Origin: Bog-473 sp963742035
Lineage (GTDB): Bacteria; Actinomycetota; Acidimicrobiia; Acidimicrobiales; RAAP-2
Direction of reading: 5' to 3'
DNA: 64,000 nucleotides
Assembly: GCA_963742035.1 (NCBI GenBank)
Contig: CAVUKH010000011.1
Span: 62,001 to 126,000 of the forward strand
Position numbers and translations under genes: made by a program. Under the pieces are notes generated by a model. The model worked only from the letters and a program-made list of their open reading frames with translations, had not been told where the DNA came from and did not search any database. This document shows, in pieces, positions 24,450 to 32,343 of this stretch; positions within the stretch are counted from its first letter, which is position 1; every line of letters starts with the position of its first letter.

Positions 24450-25307
24450 GTGCCCGATCGCCTCTGCCTGCTCAGTGTCCACGCGCACCCCGACGACGAG
24501 GCGTCCAAGGGCGCATCCACGGTGGCCCGCTACCACGCCGAGGGGGTGCACACGGTCCTGGTGTGCTGTACGGGGGGCGAGGAGGGGGACATCCTCAACC
24601 CGGCCATGGACACCCCCGAGGTCAGGGCGGACATCGGCCGGATCCGGATGGCCGAGCTCAAGGCCGCCACGGACATCATCGGCTATGACGACACGGTCCT
24701 GCTCGGTTACCGGGACTCGGGCATGCCCGACACGGAGGCCAACGCCCGACCGGACTCCTTCGCCCAGGCCCCGCTCGACGAGGCGGTCGGACGCCTCGTC
24801 ACGGCGATCAGGCGTGAGCGGCCCCAGGTGATCATCACCTACGGCGACGACCAGACCGAGTACCCGCATCCGGACCACCTGCGGGTGCACGAGATCTCCG
24901 TCTTGGCCTTCGACGCCGCCGGTGATCCGGACCGCTTCCCGGACGCCGGACTGCCGTTCACGCCGGCCAAGCTCTACTACTCGGTGTGGTCGGGGGAGCG
25001 GTTTCGACAGATCCACGAGAAGTTCGTGGAGCTCGGCCTCGAGTCACCCTTCGACGACAAGTGGCTGACCCGGATGACGAGGACCGAGCCCTTCACCACG
25101 GCCATCGACATCACGGGCTTCACGCAGGTGCGCGGCGAGGCGCTGAAGGCACACGCCACCCAGGTCGACCCGACCTCACGGTTCTGGTTCGGCCTGCCGC
25201 CCGAGGTGATGCGCGACATTCATCCCGTCGACGAGTTCCGCTTGGCCCAGAGTCGTGTGGGCCCGATCGACGTGACGGAGGACGACCTCTTTGCCGGGGT
25301 GCGTTAG
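24450..25307 (+). CDS. mca: Mycothiol S-conjugate amidase
   Basis: 285 residues from GTG 24450, six bases after a -10 box. Zinc motif AHPDDEASKG near the N-terminus and the later YPHPDHLRVHEIS supply the metal ligands of the PIG-L/LmbE fold. CCTGGEEGDILNPAMDTP and EPFTTAIDITGF are typical of Mca rather than the related deacetylase MshB. It cleaves mycothiol-toxin adducts to release mercapturic acids for export. This is the strongest single sign that the host makes mycothiol and is an actinobacterium. Its stop codon overlaps the stop of the convergent gene. Confidence 0.93.
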   Translation: MPDRLCLLSVHAHPDDEASKGASTVARYHAEGVHTVLVCCTGGEEGDILNPAMDTPEVRADIGRIRMAELKAATDIIGYDDTVLLGYRDSGMPDTEANARPDSFAQAPLDEAVGRLVTAIRRERPQVIITYGDDQTEYPHPDHLRVHEISVLAFDAAGDPDRFPDAGLPFTPAKLYYSVWSGERFRQIHEKFVELGLESPFDDKWLTRMTRTEPFTTAIDITGFTQVRGEALKAHATQVDPTSRFWFGLPPEVMRDIHPVDEFRLAQSRVGPIDVTEDDLFAGVR

Positions 25308-25840
25308 GCCACGGGGCCGAGGAAGCTCCAGCTGATCACGCCGGCGCTCTGCAGCAGCACGAGTACCACGGCCGCGGCCAGGAGGCCCAGCAGCACGACC
25401 GTCACGATGGGCTTCCAGAACCGGCGCCAGGGCCAGCGGCCGGGCTGACCTTGGTCGGCGGGCGAGCGAGCCGGCTCGGGGGACTCGTCGTCCGGCACGC
25501 GTGGAGCGGCTGCCTCCACGCCGCGGGCCGCGGTCTCCGGGCCGGCGCGGCCGTCCGTCACCTCGCGCATGACTGTCTCGAGGTCCTCGGGGCTCCACCC
25601 CTGCACCAGCAGTGGGGTGACCGAGCCCCCGCCGCGCAGGGTCAGGATGACGCAGTCCGGCCTCTCCTCTATCTCCCACGCCGAAATCCGCTCCCAGCCC
25701 ATGTGCTGGTCGTTGCGGCCCGGTCGTCGGATCACGATCCCTTCCGGGGACAGCGCAATGTCGAAGACGTCGGTCTTGCGCTTGGGCTGTCTCGAGAAGA
25801 TCGAGACGCCGCGGATGGTGGTGGTGGTCGGGGTGTTCAT
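25304..25840 (-). CDS. Conserved hypothetical protein with PH-like region and C-terminal anchor
   Basis: 178 residues; ATG 25840 overlaps the chbG stop by four bases. Residues about 20-95 (DVFDIALSPEGIVIRRPGR, WERISAWEIEERPDCVILTL) look like a small beta-barrel of the bacterial PH kind. A Pro/Glu-rich linker follows, then a single membrane helix near 148-170 (WKPIVTVVLLGLLAAAVVLV). The protein is therefore probably anchored by its C-terminus with the domain in the cytoplasm. Last gene of the purK-purE-chbG unit; function unknown. Confidence 0.7.
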   Translation of the reverse strand: MNTPTTTTIRGVSIFSRQPKRKTDVFDIALSPEGIVIRRPGRNDQHMGWERISAWEIEERPDCVILTLRGGGSVTPLLVQGWSPEDLETVMREVTDGRAGPETAARGVEAAAPRVPDDESPEPARSPADQGQPGRWPWRRFWKPIVTVVLLGLLAAAVVLVLLQSAGVISWSFLGPVA

Positions 25841-26676
25841 GCCCGAGCGAGGTCGCGCAACGGCCGGTACCCGATCAAGATGGCGCCGGCTTCGTCGAGC
25901 GAGCGGCGGAACCAGTCCTCCTGGCAGATGATGGCGTAGTCGTCGACCCTGGCTGCCCAGTCGTCGGTGGCCAGCGAGCGCAGCTCCGCGCTGTCCACCG
26001 CCGGATGGAGGTGGAGCTCTGTCACGCCGGGACGCAGCGTGGCGATGTCGCGCTCGAAGATCTGGCGGGAGCCCACACCGGGCACGAAGCGGAAGTGGTC
26101 GGTGAACACGGCGCCCTCGTCGGCGGCCACGGCCCGGGCCGGGAACCCCAGGTAGCGCTCCATGGCGGCGCTCACCATGCGCAGCGGCAGTCCGAACTCC
26201 AGCGCCAGCTCCAGGTAGACGTCGAAGAACTCGGGCCGTAGCTGCAGCGTGCCCATGTGCGCGTCGAGGTGACTGACGTCGAAGCCCCACAGAATGGCCC
26301 GCTCAATCTGCGCTCGGCACTCGCGGCGCACCTCGTCGAGGTCGGCGTGGTCCCAGACGTCCTCCACGGTGCGCGGGAAGCCCCCGTCGCCACCCAGGAG
26401 CGATGGTGCGTGGGTGATGGGCCCCCAGCGGTAGAGCTCGTACTCGGCGTTGACGGTGAGATGGACGCCGATGTCCTCGCCGCGGTAGCGGCTGCTCGCC
26501 TCGCGCGCCCACGGGCAGGGCACCATGAGTGTGGCGCTGGTGACCGTCCCCGTGCCCAGGCACTCGAAAACCCCGACGTTGGCGGAATGGCACGAGCCGA
26601 GATCGTCGGCGTTGATGATGACCAGCTTGGCCGCACCGTCGTACCCGAGACGCTGGGCCAGGTTCGGCTCAGCCAT
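25837..26676 (-). CDS. ChbG/HpnK family polysaccharide deacetylase-like protein
   Basis: 279 residues from ATG 26676, which overlaps the purE stop by eight bases. Metal-site motifs of the YdjC/ChbG fold are present: VIINADDLGSCHSAN near the start, GVHLTVNAEYE, DVSHLDAHMGTLQL and TELHLHPAVDS. Members remove acetyl groups from chito-oligosaccharides or related N-acetylated sugars; HpnK acts in hopanoid modification. Sitting between purE and a membrane protein in a purine operon is unexpected and probably reflects operon packing rather than a shared pathway. Confidence 0.87.
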   Translation of the reverse strand: MAEPNLAQRLGYDGAAKLVIINADDLGSCHSANVGVFECLGTGTVTSATLMVPCPWAREASSRYRGEDIGVHLTVNAEYELYRWGPITHAPSLLGGDGGFPRTVEDVWDHADLDEVRRECRAQIERAILWGFDVSHLDAHMGTLQLRPEFFDVYLELALEFGLPLRMVSAAMERYLGFPARAVAADEGAVFTDHFRFVPGVGSRQIFERDIATLRPGVTELHLHPAVDSAELRSLATDDWAARVDDYAIICQEDWFRRSLDEAGAILIGYRPLRDLARA

Positions 26677-27196
26677 TCCGGCCCGCCTTCGCCGCCGCCG
26701 CTGCACCGGACACCGCGGCGTCCTGGGCCCGCGCGTCGGAGGCGGTCTGCTCCTGGAAGGCCGCCATGCGAGCGGTGAGCTCCGCGTCGGCCAGGGCCAG
26801 GATGCGTACCGCCAGCAGCCCGGCGTTGCGGGCGCCGTTGACCGCCATGGTCGCCACCGGGACGCCCTTGGGCATCTGCACGATGGAGAGGAGGCTGTCG
26901 AGGCCGTCGAGCTGGGCGAGCGCCACCGGCACCCCGATGACGGGGAGCGTGGTCACCGAGGCCAGCATGCCGGGCAGGTGGGCGGCCCCTCCGGCCCCTG
27001 CGATGAGGACCCGGAGCCCGCGACCGGCGGCCTCCTGCCCGAAGGCCAGCATGTCGCGCGGCGTGCGGTGGGCCGAGACGACCCGCACCTCGTGGGCGAT
27101 GGCGAATTCGTCGAGCACCTCGACGGCGCCTTGCATGACGGGCAGGTCGGAGGAGCTCCCCATCACGACGGCCACCAGTGGCATGGGTTCGCTCAC
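26669..27196 (-). CDS. purE: N5-carboxyaminoimidazole ribonucleotide mutase PurE
   Basis: 175 residues; GTG 27196 overlaps the purK stop (GTGA). Motifs GSSSDLPVMQ, SAHRTPRDM, AGAGGAAHLPGMLAS and VPVALAQLDGLDSLLSIVQM define class I PurE, which converts N5-CAIR to CAIR in purine synthesis. The last 20 residues are an Ala-rich extension. Paired with purK, giving both halves of the bacterial ATP-dependent carboxylation route. Confidence 0.95.
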   Translation of the reverse strand: MSEPMPLVAVVMGSSSDLPVMQGAVEVLDEFAIAHEVRVVSAHRTPRDMLAFGQEAAGRGLRVLIAGAGGAAHLPGMLASVTTLPVIGVPVALAQLDGLDSLLSIVQMPKGVPVATMAVNGARNAGLLAVRILALADAELTARMAAFQEQTASDARAQDAAVSGAAAAAKAGRNG

Positions 27197-28368
27197 CCGC
27201 GCACCCCCGCCGGGAGATCGATGCCCTCGGGCACGGGGGTGCCGAGCGCGAGGGCGGCTGACCAGGCCCGGGCGCGCACCTCGTCCGCGTCGTCGCCACA
27301 GACCGTCACGTGCCCCAGTTTGCGTCCCGGCCGGGCCCGCTTGCCATACAGGTGCACGTGAGCGCCCTCCACGGCCAGGCCACGGCCGAGCAGCCGGGTC
27401 GGATCTGCCCCATCGGCTCCGCCGAAAATGTTGACGCTCGCCACCTGAGGATGCTGGGGCACGGTGGATCCGAGCGGCAGGTCCAGTACGGCCCGCACGT
27501 GGTTCTCGAACTGGGAGGTGACCGCTCCCTCCATCGTCCAGTGGCCCGAGTTGTGGGGGCGCGTCGCCACCTCGTTGACCAGCAGCCGGTTTCCGGACCA
27601 GAAGAGCTCCACCGCCATGACGCCGACGCCACCGGCGATCTCGGCGACCTTCTGCCCGAGGGCAGAGGCGGCCTCGAGGACGTCGGCCCGGAGCCGTCCC
27701 GGCACGAGCACCTCCCGGCAGACGCCGCCCACCTGCGCCGTCTCGACCGCCGGCCAGGCCGCGGACGCGCCGGAGGGGCGGCGGGCCACCATGACGGCCA
27801 GCTCGGCGTCGAGCGGGAGCAGCTCCTCCACGACGATCTGTCCGGGCACGCCTCGGAGCACCGCGGCGGCCTCGTTCCGGTCGGCGACGGGCCACACGCC
27901 CTTGCCGTCGTAGCCGCCCCGGGCCGCCTTCACCATGACGGGCCAGCGGTGGGCCTCGGCGAAGGCCTCGAGGGCGTCGAGCGCGTCGCCCCCCGCGTCG
28001 AGGATGCAGTAGGCCGGCACGGGCACGCCCGCCTCGTCGAGCACCGTCCGCATGCGGGCCTTGTCGACGGCGAGCTCCAGCGTCGCCGCGCCGGGCCGCA
28101 CCACGGCGCCTCGTGCGGCCAGCTCGGCCACCAGCTCCAGGTCCACCTGCTCGTGGTCGAAGGTCAGGACGTCGCAGCGGTCCGCCACGGCCCGGAGGTC
28201 CGCCGCCACGAACGGCGACCCGAGCACGACCTCGGCCGCCACGCCGCAGGCCGCGTCGTCCCGGTGCTCGGCCAGGACGGCCATGGAGAGGCCCAGCGCA
28301 CTGGCCGCCTCACCCGCCATGCGGGCCAGCTGACCGGCACCGACGAAGCCGATCGGGTGGGTGCTCAG
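27193..28368 (-). CDS. purK: 5-(carboxyamino)imidazole ribonucleotide synthase PurK; start codon probably CTG
   Basis: ATP-grasp enzyme making N5-CAIR from AIR, ATP and bicarbonate. Motifs: PVMVKAARGGYDGKGVWPV (ATP clamp), ELAVMVARR, EVATRPHNSGHWTMEGA (metal/ATP site) near the C-terminus. The first ATG in frame is 28320, but 16 codons further upstream encode a perfect PurK N-terminus ending GFVGAGQLARM, the conserved nucleotide loop. Between the in-frame TAG at 28396-28398 and 28320 there is no ATG, GTG or TTG. CTG at 28366-28368 gives M-STHPIGFVGAGQLARM and has GGGGGCGAG upstream, so I place the start there. See finding. Confidence 0.9.
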   Translation of the reverse strand: MSTHPIGFVGAGQLARMAGEAASALGLSMAVLAEHRDDAACGVAAEVVLGSPFVAADLRAVADRCDVLTFDHEQVDLELVAELAARGAVVRPGAATLELAVDKARMRTVLDEAGVPVPAYCILDAGGDALDALEAFAEAHRWPVMVKAARGGYDGKGVWPVADRNEAAAVLRGVPGQIVVEELLPLDAELAVMVARRPSGASAAWPAVETAQVGGVCREVLVPGRLRADVLEAASALGQKVAEIAGGVGVMAVELFWSGNRLLVNEVATRPHNSGHWTMEGAVTSQFENHVRAVLDLPLGSTVPQHPQVASVNIFGGADGADPTRLLGRGLAVEGAHVHLYGKRARPGRKLGHVTVCGDDADEVRARAWSAALALGTPVPEGIDLPAGVRG

Positions 28369-28447
28369 ATCGCTCGCCCCCGTGCGGGGATTCGCCTAGA
28401 CAATGGGGCGGACACAACGGGCAGACTACGCGAGGAGCACCAGGGAC

Positions 28448-29353
28448 ATGGCCAAGCCGCTGCGCATCGGGAGCATGATTGAGACGGACAAGCCCCTCGA
28501 CGAGATCGTCGCCCTCCTGCGGCGCTGTCACGACGCCGGCCTCGACCACGTCTTTGCGTCGCAGATCTTCGGGCCCGATGCGCTGACACTCTTGGCCGTC
28601 GCCGGCTCCCAGGTGCCCGGCATCGGCCTCGGGACGGGGGTGGTGCCGGTCTACCCGCGCCATCCGATGATGCTGGCCCAGCAGGCCCTCACCGTGCAGA
28701 TGGCGACGGGCAACCGGCTCCTCCTCGGCATCGGCCTGTCCCACCAGGTCGTGGTCGAGGGGATGTGGGGCATGAGCTTCGACCGCCCGGCCGCCTACAT
28801 GCGCGAGTACCTGACGGCACTGATGCCCCTCCTACGCGGCGAGACGGTGCGCTGCCAGGGCGAGCGCGTGACCACCAATGCCTTCGCCCCGCTCGACATC
28901 GCCGACGTGGCGCCCCCACCAGTCTTGGTGGCCGCCCTCGCCGACACCATGCTCAAGCTGGCCGGCCGGCTCGCCGACGGCACGGTCACCTGGATGACCG
29001 GCACCGCGACCGTCGGTGACCACATCGCGCCCACCATCACGGCGGCGGCCGAAGCCGCCGGGCGACCGGCGCCCCGCGTCGTGGTGTCGCTGCCCGTCGC
29101 CGTGACCAACGACCGCGACGCCGCGGCGGCGCGTATCAACGAGGCCTTCGCCATCTATCCGAACCTGCCCTCCTACAAGGCCATGCTGGACAAGGAGGGC
29201 GCGGCGGCGGCGGCCGACATCGGGTTCATCGGCGACGAGGAAGCGGTCGCGGCGTCCATCACTCGGTTGGCCGACGCCGGGGCGACGGATTTCGTGGGAG
29301 CCATCGTGGGCGACGCGGCGGAGCGCGCGCCGCGGCTTCGCTCTGCTCAGTGA
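28448..29353 (+). CDS. LLM-class F420-dependent oxidoreductase
   Basis: 301 residues from ATG 28448, with GAGGAG about ten bases upstream; the frame extends to 28403 but that part is not conserved-looking. Luciferase-like TIM barrel: FGPDALTLLAVAGSQVPGIG, GTGVVPVYPRHPMMLAQQAL, NRLLLGIGLSHQVVVEGMWG, DGTVTWMTGTATVGDH. The subgroup with 'PRHPMMLAQQALT' and 'GTVTWMTG' is the F420-binding oxidoreductase family common in actinobacteria. Reaction partner unknown. Single-gene unit diverging from purK. Confidence 0.9.
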   Translation: MAKPLRIGSMIETDKPLDEIVALLRRCHDAGLDHVFASQIFGPDALTLLAVAGSQVPGIGLGTGVVPVYPRHPMMLAQQALTVQMATGNRLLLGIGLSHQVVVEGMWGMSFDRPAAYMREYLTALMPLLRGETVRCQGERVTTNAFAPLDIADVAPPPVLVAALADTMLKLAGRLADGTVTWMTGTATVGDHIAPTITAAAEAAGRPAPRVVVSLPVAVTNDRDAAAARINEAFAIYPNLPSYKAMLDKEGAAAAADIGFIGDEEAVAASITRLADAGATDFVGAIVGDAAERAPRLRSAQ

Positions 29354-29398
29354 GATCGCCCGGTCCTGAGATCGCCCGGTCCTGAGATCGCCCCGTCG
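29351..29398. repeat. 16-bp direct repeat, three copies
   Basis: TGAGATCGCCCGGTCC occurs at 29351-29366 and 29367-29382, then TGAGATCGCCCCGTCG at 29383-29398. The first copy starts at the TGA stop of the oxidoreductase gene, so each repeat carries another in-line TGA. Adjacent copies with no spacer rule out a CRISPR array. Confidence 0.75.
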
Positions 29399-29449
29399 TG
29401 CGAGCGCCGGGCCGGCGTCGTACCGTCGGCGCACGCCCTCGGCGGTCGA

Positions 29450-30049
29450 TCAGCGCGACAGCGTCGTGTACTTGAACTCGTTGAGGTCGGGCATGGTGTC
29501 GAAGAGGTCCAACACGCCCTGCACGGTGCGGCGCGCCAGGGCGGCGTCACCCTGCGGACGGCTCATCAGACGGACGAACACGGCGCGGTCGTCCACAATG
29601 AAGGTCGGCACGCCGAACACGTCGAGGGCACCGACGGCATGCTCGTGGGCCTGGCGGATGTCCTGCACCGGTGCGCCCGATGCCACCTCCGCCAGCACCT
29701 TGTCACCCGGTAGGCCCACGCGCTCGAGCACGGCGCTGACGACCTCGGCGTCGCGCAGGTCCAGCCCCTCGTCGTGCCGGGCCGCGAACAGCGCGAGGTG
29801 GGCGGTGAGGAAGGTGTCCGGGTACTGATCGCGCACCACCACGCCGGCCGCCAGGGCCAGCAGGTCCTTCGCCTTGTCGGGGTCGTCCCACACCGGCGGG
29901 CCACCTTCGGGTACGTGCGCCTGGCTCAACGAGAAGGGCAGGAAGGTCACGTCCCAGTCGGCACCGCCGGCCAGGGCGACCGCGAGGTGCTCATGGGCGT
30001 TGCGGGCGAAGGGGCAGCGGTAATCCCAGGTCACGGCGAATGGCTTCAT
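29450..30049 (-). CDS. DsbA-family thioredoxin-fold protein (HCCA isomerase/FrnE-like)
   Basis: 199 residues; ATG 30049 overlaps the PAP2 gene stop (ATGA). The N-terminus VTWDYRCPFARNAHEHL places CPFA where DsbA has CxxC: only the first cysteine is kept, as in some 2-hydroxychromene-2-carboxylate isomerase-like and mycothiol/glutathione-using members. The end contains FGVPTFIVDDRAVFVRLM with the conserved cis-Pro. No signal peptide, so cytoplasmic. It may act on a thiol-linked small molecule, but not as a classic disulfide oxidase. Confidence 0.82.
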   Translation of the reverse strand: MKPFAVTWDYRCPFARNAHEHLAVALAGGADWDVTFLPFSLSQAHVPEGGPPVWDDPDKAKDLLALAAGVVVRDQYPDTFLTAHLALFAARHDEGLDLRDAEVVSAVLERVGLPGDKVLAEVASGAPVQDIRQAHEHAVGALDVFGVPTFIVDDRAVFVRLMSRPQGDAALARRTVQGVLDLFDTMPDLNEFKYTTLSR

Positions 30050-30630
30050 AACTGTTTCAACACGACCTCGGACTGGCGCATTCCCCGCCCACCACGCCGC
30101 CGACCCCTCCGGCCCTTGCTGCCGGGCGTCACCACGTCCACCAGGGGGCGCAGTCCCAGGCCGAGTACCGAGCCGATCGCCGCGCCCCCGATCACGTCGG
30201 TCGGGTGATGGGCCCGCAAATGGATCCGGCTGGCCGCGACGGCGGCAGCGAAACCGACGTTGGCGGCGGTGCCTGCCTCCGAGTCGCCCAGGACGAAGGC
30301 AGTGCAGAAGGCGGCCAGCGTGTGCCCGCTCGGGAAGCTGCTGCTCGTCGGGGTGCGCACGCTGACGTCGAGATGGTCTTCGGGCCGCTGCCGTTCGACC
30401 GCGGCCTTCACCACCCGGCTGACGAGCAGGGAGGAGAACCCGGCCGCGGCCAGCCCGACGACGGCCCGCCGCCGGTCGGGGCCGCGCCGGCGCGCCTTGA
30501 GCGCGGCCAGCAGGACCCAAATGAGGCCGTAGTCGGCCAGGTTGGACACGACGGCGGCCACCCGGTCGATCTCCGGGCGTCCCCGGAGCGGCTCGAAGGC
30601 GGCGTCGACTGCCTCGTCGATGGTGCTCAC
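30046..30630 (-). CDS. PAP2-superfamily membrane phosphatase
   Basis: 194 residues from GTG 30630, ten bases after the nuclease stop. All three catalytic motifs are visible: KAAVERQRP, SSSFPSGHT and SRIHLRAHHPTDVIGG. Four or five membrane helices lie between about residues 40 and 170. Enzymes of this family dephosphorylate lipid phosphates such as undecaprenyl pyrophosphate or phosphatidic acid. The C-terminal tail is strongly basic (GRRGRRRGGRG). Confidence 0.88.
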   Translation of the reverse strand: MSTIDEAVDAAFEPLRGRPEIDRVAAVVSNLADYGLIWVLLAALKARRRGPDRRRAVVGLAAAGFSSLLVSRVVKAAVERQRPEDHLDVSVRTPTSSSFPSGHTLAAFCTAFVLGDSEAGTAANVGFAAAVAASRIHLRAHHPTDVIGGAAIGSVLGLGLRPLVDVVTPGSKGRRGRRRGGRGMRQSEVVLKQL

Positions 30631-30640
30631 TGCGGTCTCG

Positions 30641-31411
30641 TCACGCGGCGAAGGCGGGGCAGGAGGTCTTGAAGTTGCAGTGGTTGCACAGGGGGCTGAC
30701 ATGAGGCCGAAAATCCTCGGCGTCGCACGCCCGCTCAATGGCGGACCACACGGCAACGGCCCGCCGGCGCTGGCCGCGGATGGTCTGCTCCGACGCCGTC
30801 GACGTGATGGCGATGGGCTGGCGCAGATAGAGCAGACGCACCTCGGCCGGAGCCCGCCCGAGCAGGCTCTCGCACAGCAGCGCGTAGGTCTGGACCCCTC
30901 CCATGCTGCCGCGCTCGAAGCGCTCCGACGGTGCCCGCCCGGTCTTGTAGTCCACGACGATCAGGCTGCCGTCGTCCGTCACGTCGAGACGGTCGATGAT
31001 GCCGCGCAGGCGCATGCCGTCGACCGTGGCCTCGACGCCGAGCTCGATGCCCACCGCCCGTGCCTCGTTCGGATCCTCCAGGCGGAAGTAATTGTCGACG
31101 AGCGTGCGCGCGTCGGCCAGGAACGCGGTGGCCTCGTCGCGGTCGAGCGCGAGCTCTCCGTACTCCTCGTCGTGCTGGAGCTCGTCCCAGCAGCGGGCGA
31201 GCTCGGCCTGGGCCGCCGCCGGCGTGCGCGCCCCGGGGGAGTGGTGCCAGAAGAGGCCCTCCAGCGCGGCGTGGACCAGGGTGCCTTTGACGGCGTGTGG
31301 GGAGGGTGGCTCGGGGCGGTGCTCTATCTGGGAGAACCGGAACGCGAGCGGGCAGTTGGTGAAGGCGACGACTTTGGACGGGCTGAGGGTGCGCGGGAGG
31401 TCGAGCGCCAT
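30641..31411 (-). CDS. RecB/Cas4-like PD-(D/E)XK nuclease with four-cysteine cluster
   Basis: 256 residues from ATG 31411, six bases after TATCCT. Nuclease core: GTLVHAALEGLF (His), GIIDRLDVTDDGSLIVVDYK (Asp and D-x-K). One Cys near residue 20 (FTNCPLAFRF) and three at the end (LCNHCNFKTSCPAF) reproduce the iron-sulfur arrangement of AddB/Cas4-type nucleases. It would be a 5'-3' single-strand DNA exonuclease; no helicase or CRISPR genes are nearby, so this is the stand-alone actinobacterial form. First gene of an operon with the PAP2 and DsbA-like genes. Confidence 0.88.
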   Translation of the reverse strand: MALDLPRTLSPSKVVAFTNCPLAFRFSQIEHRPEPPSPHAVKGTLVHAALEGLFWHHSPGARTPAAAQAELARCWDELQHDEEYGELALDRDEATAFLADARTLVDNYFRLEDPNEARAVGIELGVEATVDGMRLRGIIDRLDVTDDGSLIVVDYKTGRAPSERFERGSMGGVQTYALLCESLLGRAPAEVRLLYLRQPIAITSTASEQTIRGQRRRAVAVWSAIERACDAEDFRPHVSPLCNHCNFKTSCPAFAA

Positions 31412-31417
31412 GCCGTC

Positions 31418-31423
31418 AGGATA
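31418..31423 (-). promoter_or_regulatory. -10 box of a leaderless promoter (TATCCT)
   Basis: TATCCT on the minus strand ends six bases before ATG 31411 of the RecB/Cas4-like nuclease. Confidence 0.55.
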
Positions 31424-31486
31424 CGGCGGGGCAGTGACGCGGCCGCACATCCTCCCGAGAAGGTAGAAAGGACGTGATGGCTCCCC

Positions 31487-31774
31487 GTGTCCCCGCCCGT
31501 TCACGTGGCTGACCTGCGCCGCGTCACCCGTTGGGCCGGTCTGCGCCCGGGCGATCCGGTGCAGGTCGACGGGACTCGGCTGCGGGGCGCCTCCTGGGAG
31601 TTCGTGGCGCACGTCACCAACGGTGAGACCGGCGAGGTCTGGGTCGAGGTGGTGGGCGGGCGCGCCGGCGATCGTGCCGTGCGGTCGTTCCGGCCCGACC
31701 AGCTCTATGCAGCGACGGCGCGACCAGGGCGTGACGCCTCGCTGGCCGACGCGCCCGGGCTCCCGCTGGGCTGA
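31487..31774 (+). CDS. Small conserved-looking protein, function unknown
   Basis: 95 residues from GTG 31487; GTG 31505 is an alternative giving MADLRRVTRWAGLRPGDPVQ. Pattern 'GLRPGDPVQVDGTRLRGASW' then FVAHVTNGETGEVWVEVVGG and RAVRSFRPDQLY suggests a small all-beta domain (SH3-like barrel). I do not recognise a named family. It is followed after 11 bases by an acetyltransferase and probably co-transcribed. Confidence 0.6.
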   Translation: MSPPVHVADLRRVTRWAGLRPGDPVQVDGTRLRGASWEFVAHVTNGETGEVWVEVVGGRAGDRAVRSFRPDQLYAATARPGRDASLADAPGLPLG

Positions 31775-31785
31775 CCGAGGCCACA

Positions 31786-32343
31786 GTGGACCGTCCGGGC
31801 ATCCCCACGCTGACCACGCCGCGGCTGGTGCTGCGCCCCTTCGTCCTCGGCGATCTCGACGAGCTGGCGCCCATCCACGCCGAGGAATCCTTCTGGTGGT
31901 ATCCCCTCCGGTCGGGCATGTCGCGGGAGGAGACGGAACACTTCCTCCAGCGGGTGACGACGCGCTACGAGAGCGACGGCTTCGGGATCGAGGCGCTGAT
32001 CGACCGGGCCAGCGGTGTGATGATCGGCTGGGCGGGCCTCGCCGTGCCCCACTTCTTGCCCGAGATCCTGCCGGCCGTCGAGGTGGGCTGGCGCCTGTCG
32101 GGACCCTGGCGCGGACGCGGCCTCGCCACCGAGGCCGGCGCCGCCGCGCTCGAGTTCGGATTCACGAGCGGCGGCCTCGAGCGCATCGTCAGCATCTACG
32201 AGCCGGAGAACACGGCGTCGGGGCGGGTCATGGCGCACCTCGGCTTCACGCTCTTCCTGACGACATCGGGGAACCGGGGCGAAGAGATCGCCGTCTTGGA
32301 GCTCGGCAAGCTGCGTTGGCAGGAGCTCCGCGCCGGTGGGTGA
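31786..32343 (+). CDS. GNAT acetyltransferase, RimJ/RimL type
   Basis: 185 residues from GTG 31786. The start TLTTPRLVLRPFVLGDLDEL is the family marker, followed by VEVGWRLSGPWRGRGLATEA (acetyl-CoA loop) and LERIVSIYEPENTASGRVMA and HLGF. RimL-like enzymes acetylate protein N-termini or small molecules. The last codons overlap the next gene by eight bases. Confidence 0.88.
   Translation: MDRPGIPTLTTPRLVLRPFVLGDLDELAPIHAEESFWWYPLRSGMSREETEHFLQRVTTRYESDGFGIEALIDRASGVMIGWAGLAVPHFLPEILPAVEVGWRLSGPWRGRGLATEAGAAALEFGFTSGGLERIVSIYEPENTASGRVMAHLGFTLFLTTSGNRGEEIAVLELGKLRWQELRAGG

Noticed and set aside
29351..29398. Possible CRISPR repeats
   Set aside because: Copies are adjacent without spacers and only 16 bp long; no cas genes.
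30641..31411. Cas4 of a CRISPR system
   Set aside because: No other cas gene or array nearby; the same fold occurs as a stand-alone RecB-like nuclease in actinobacteria.
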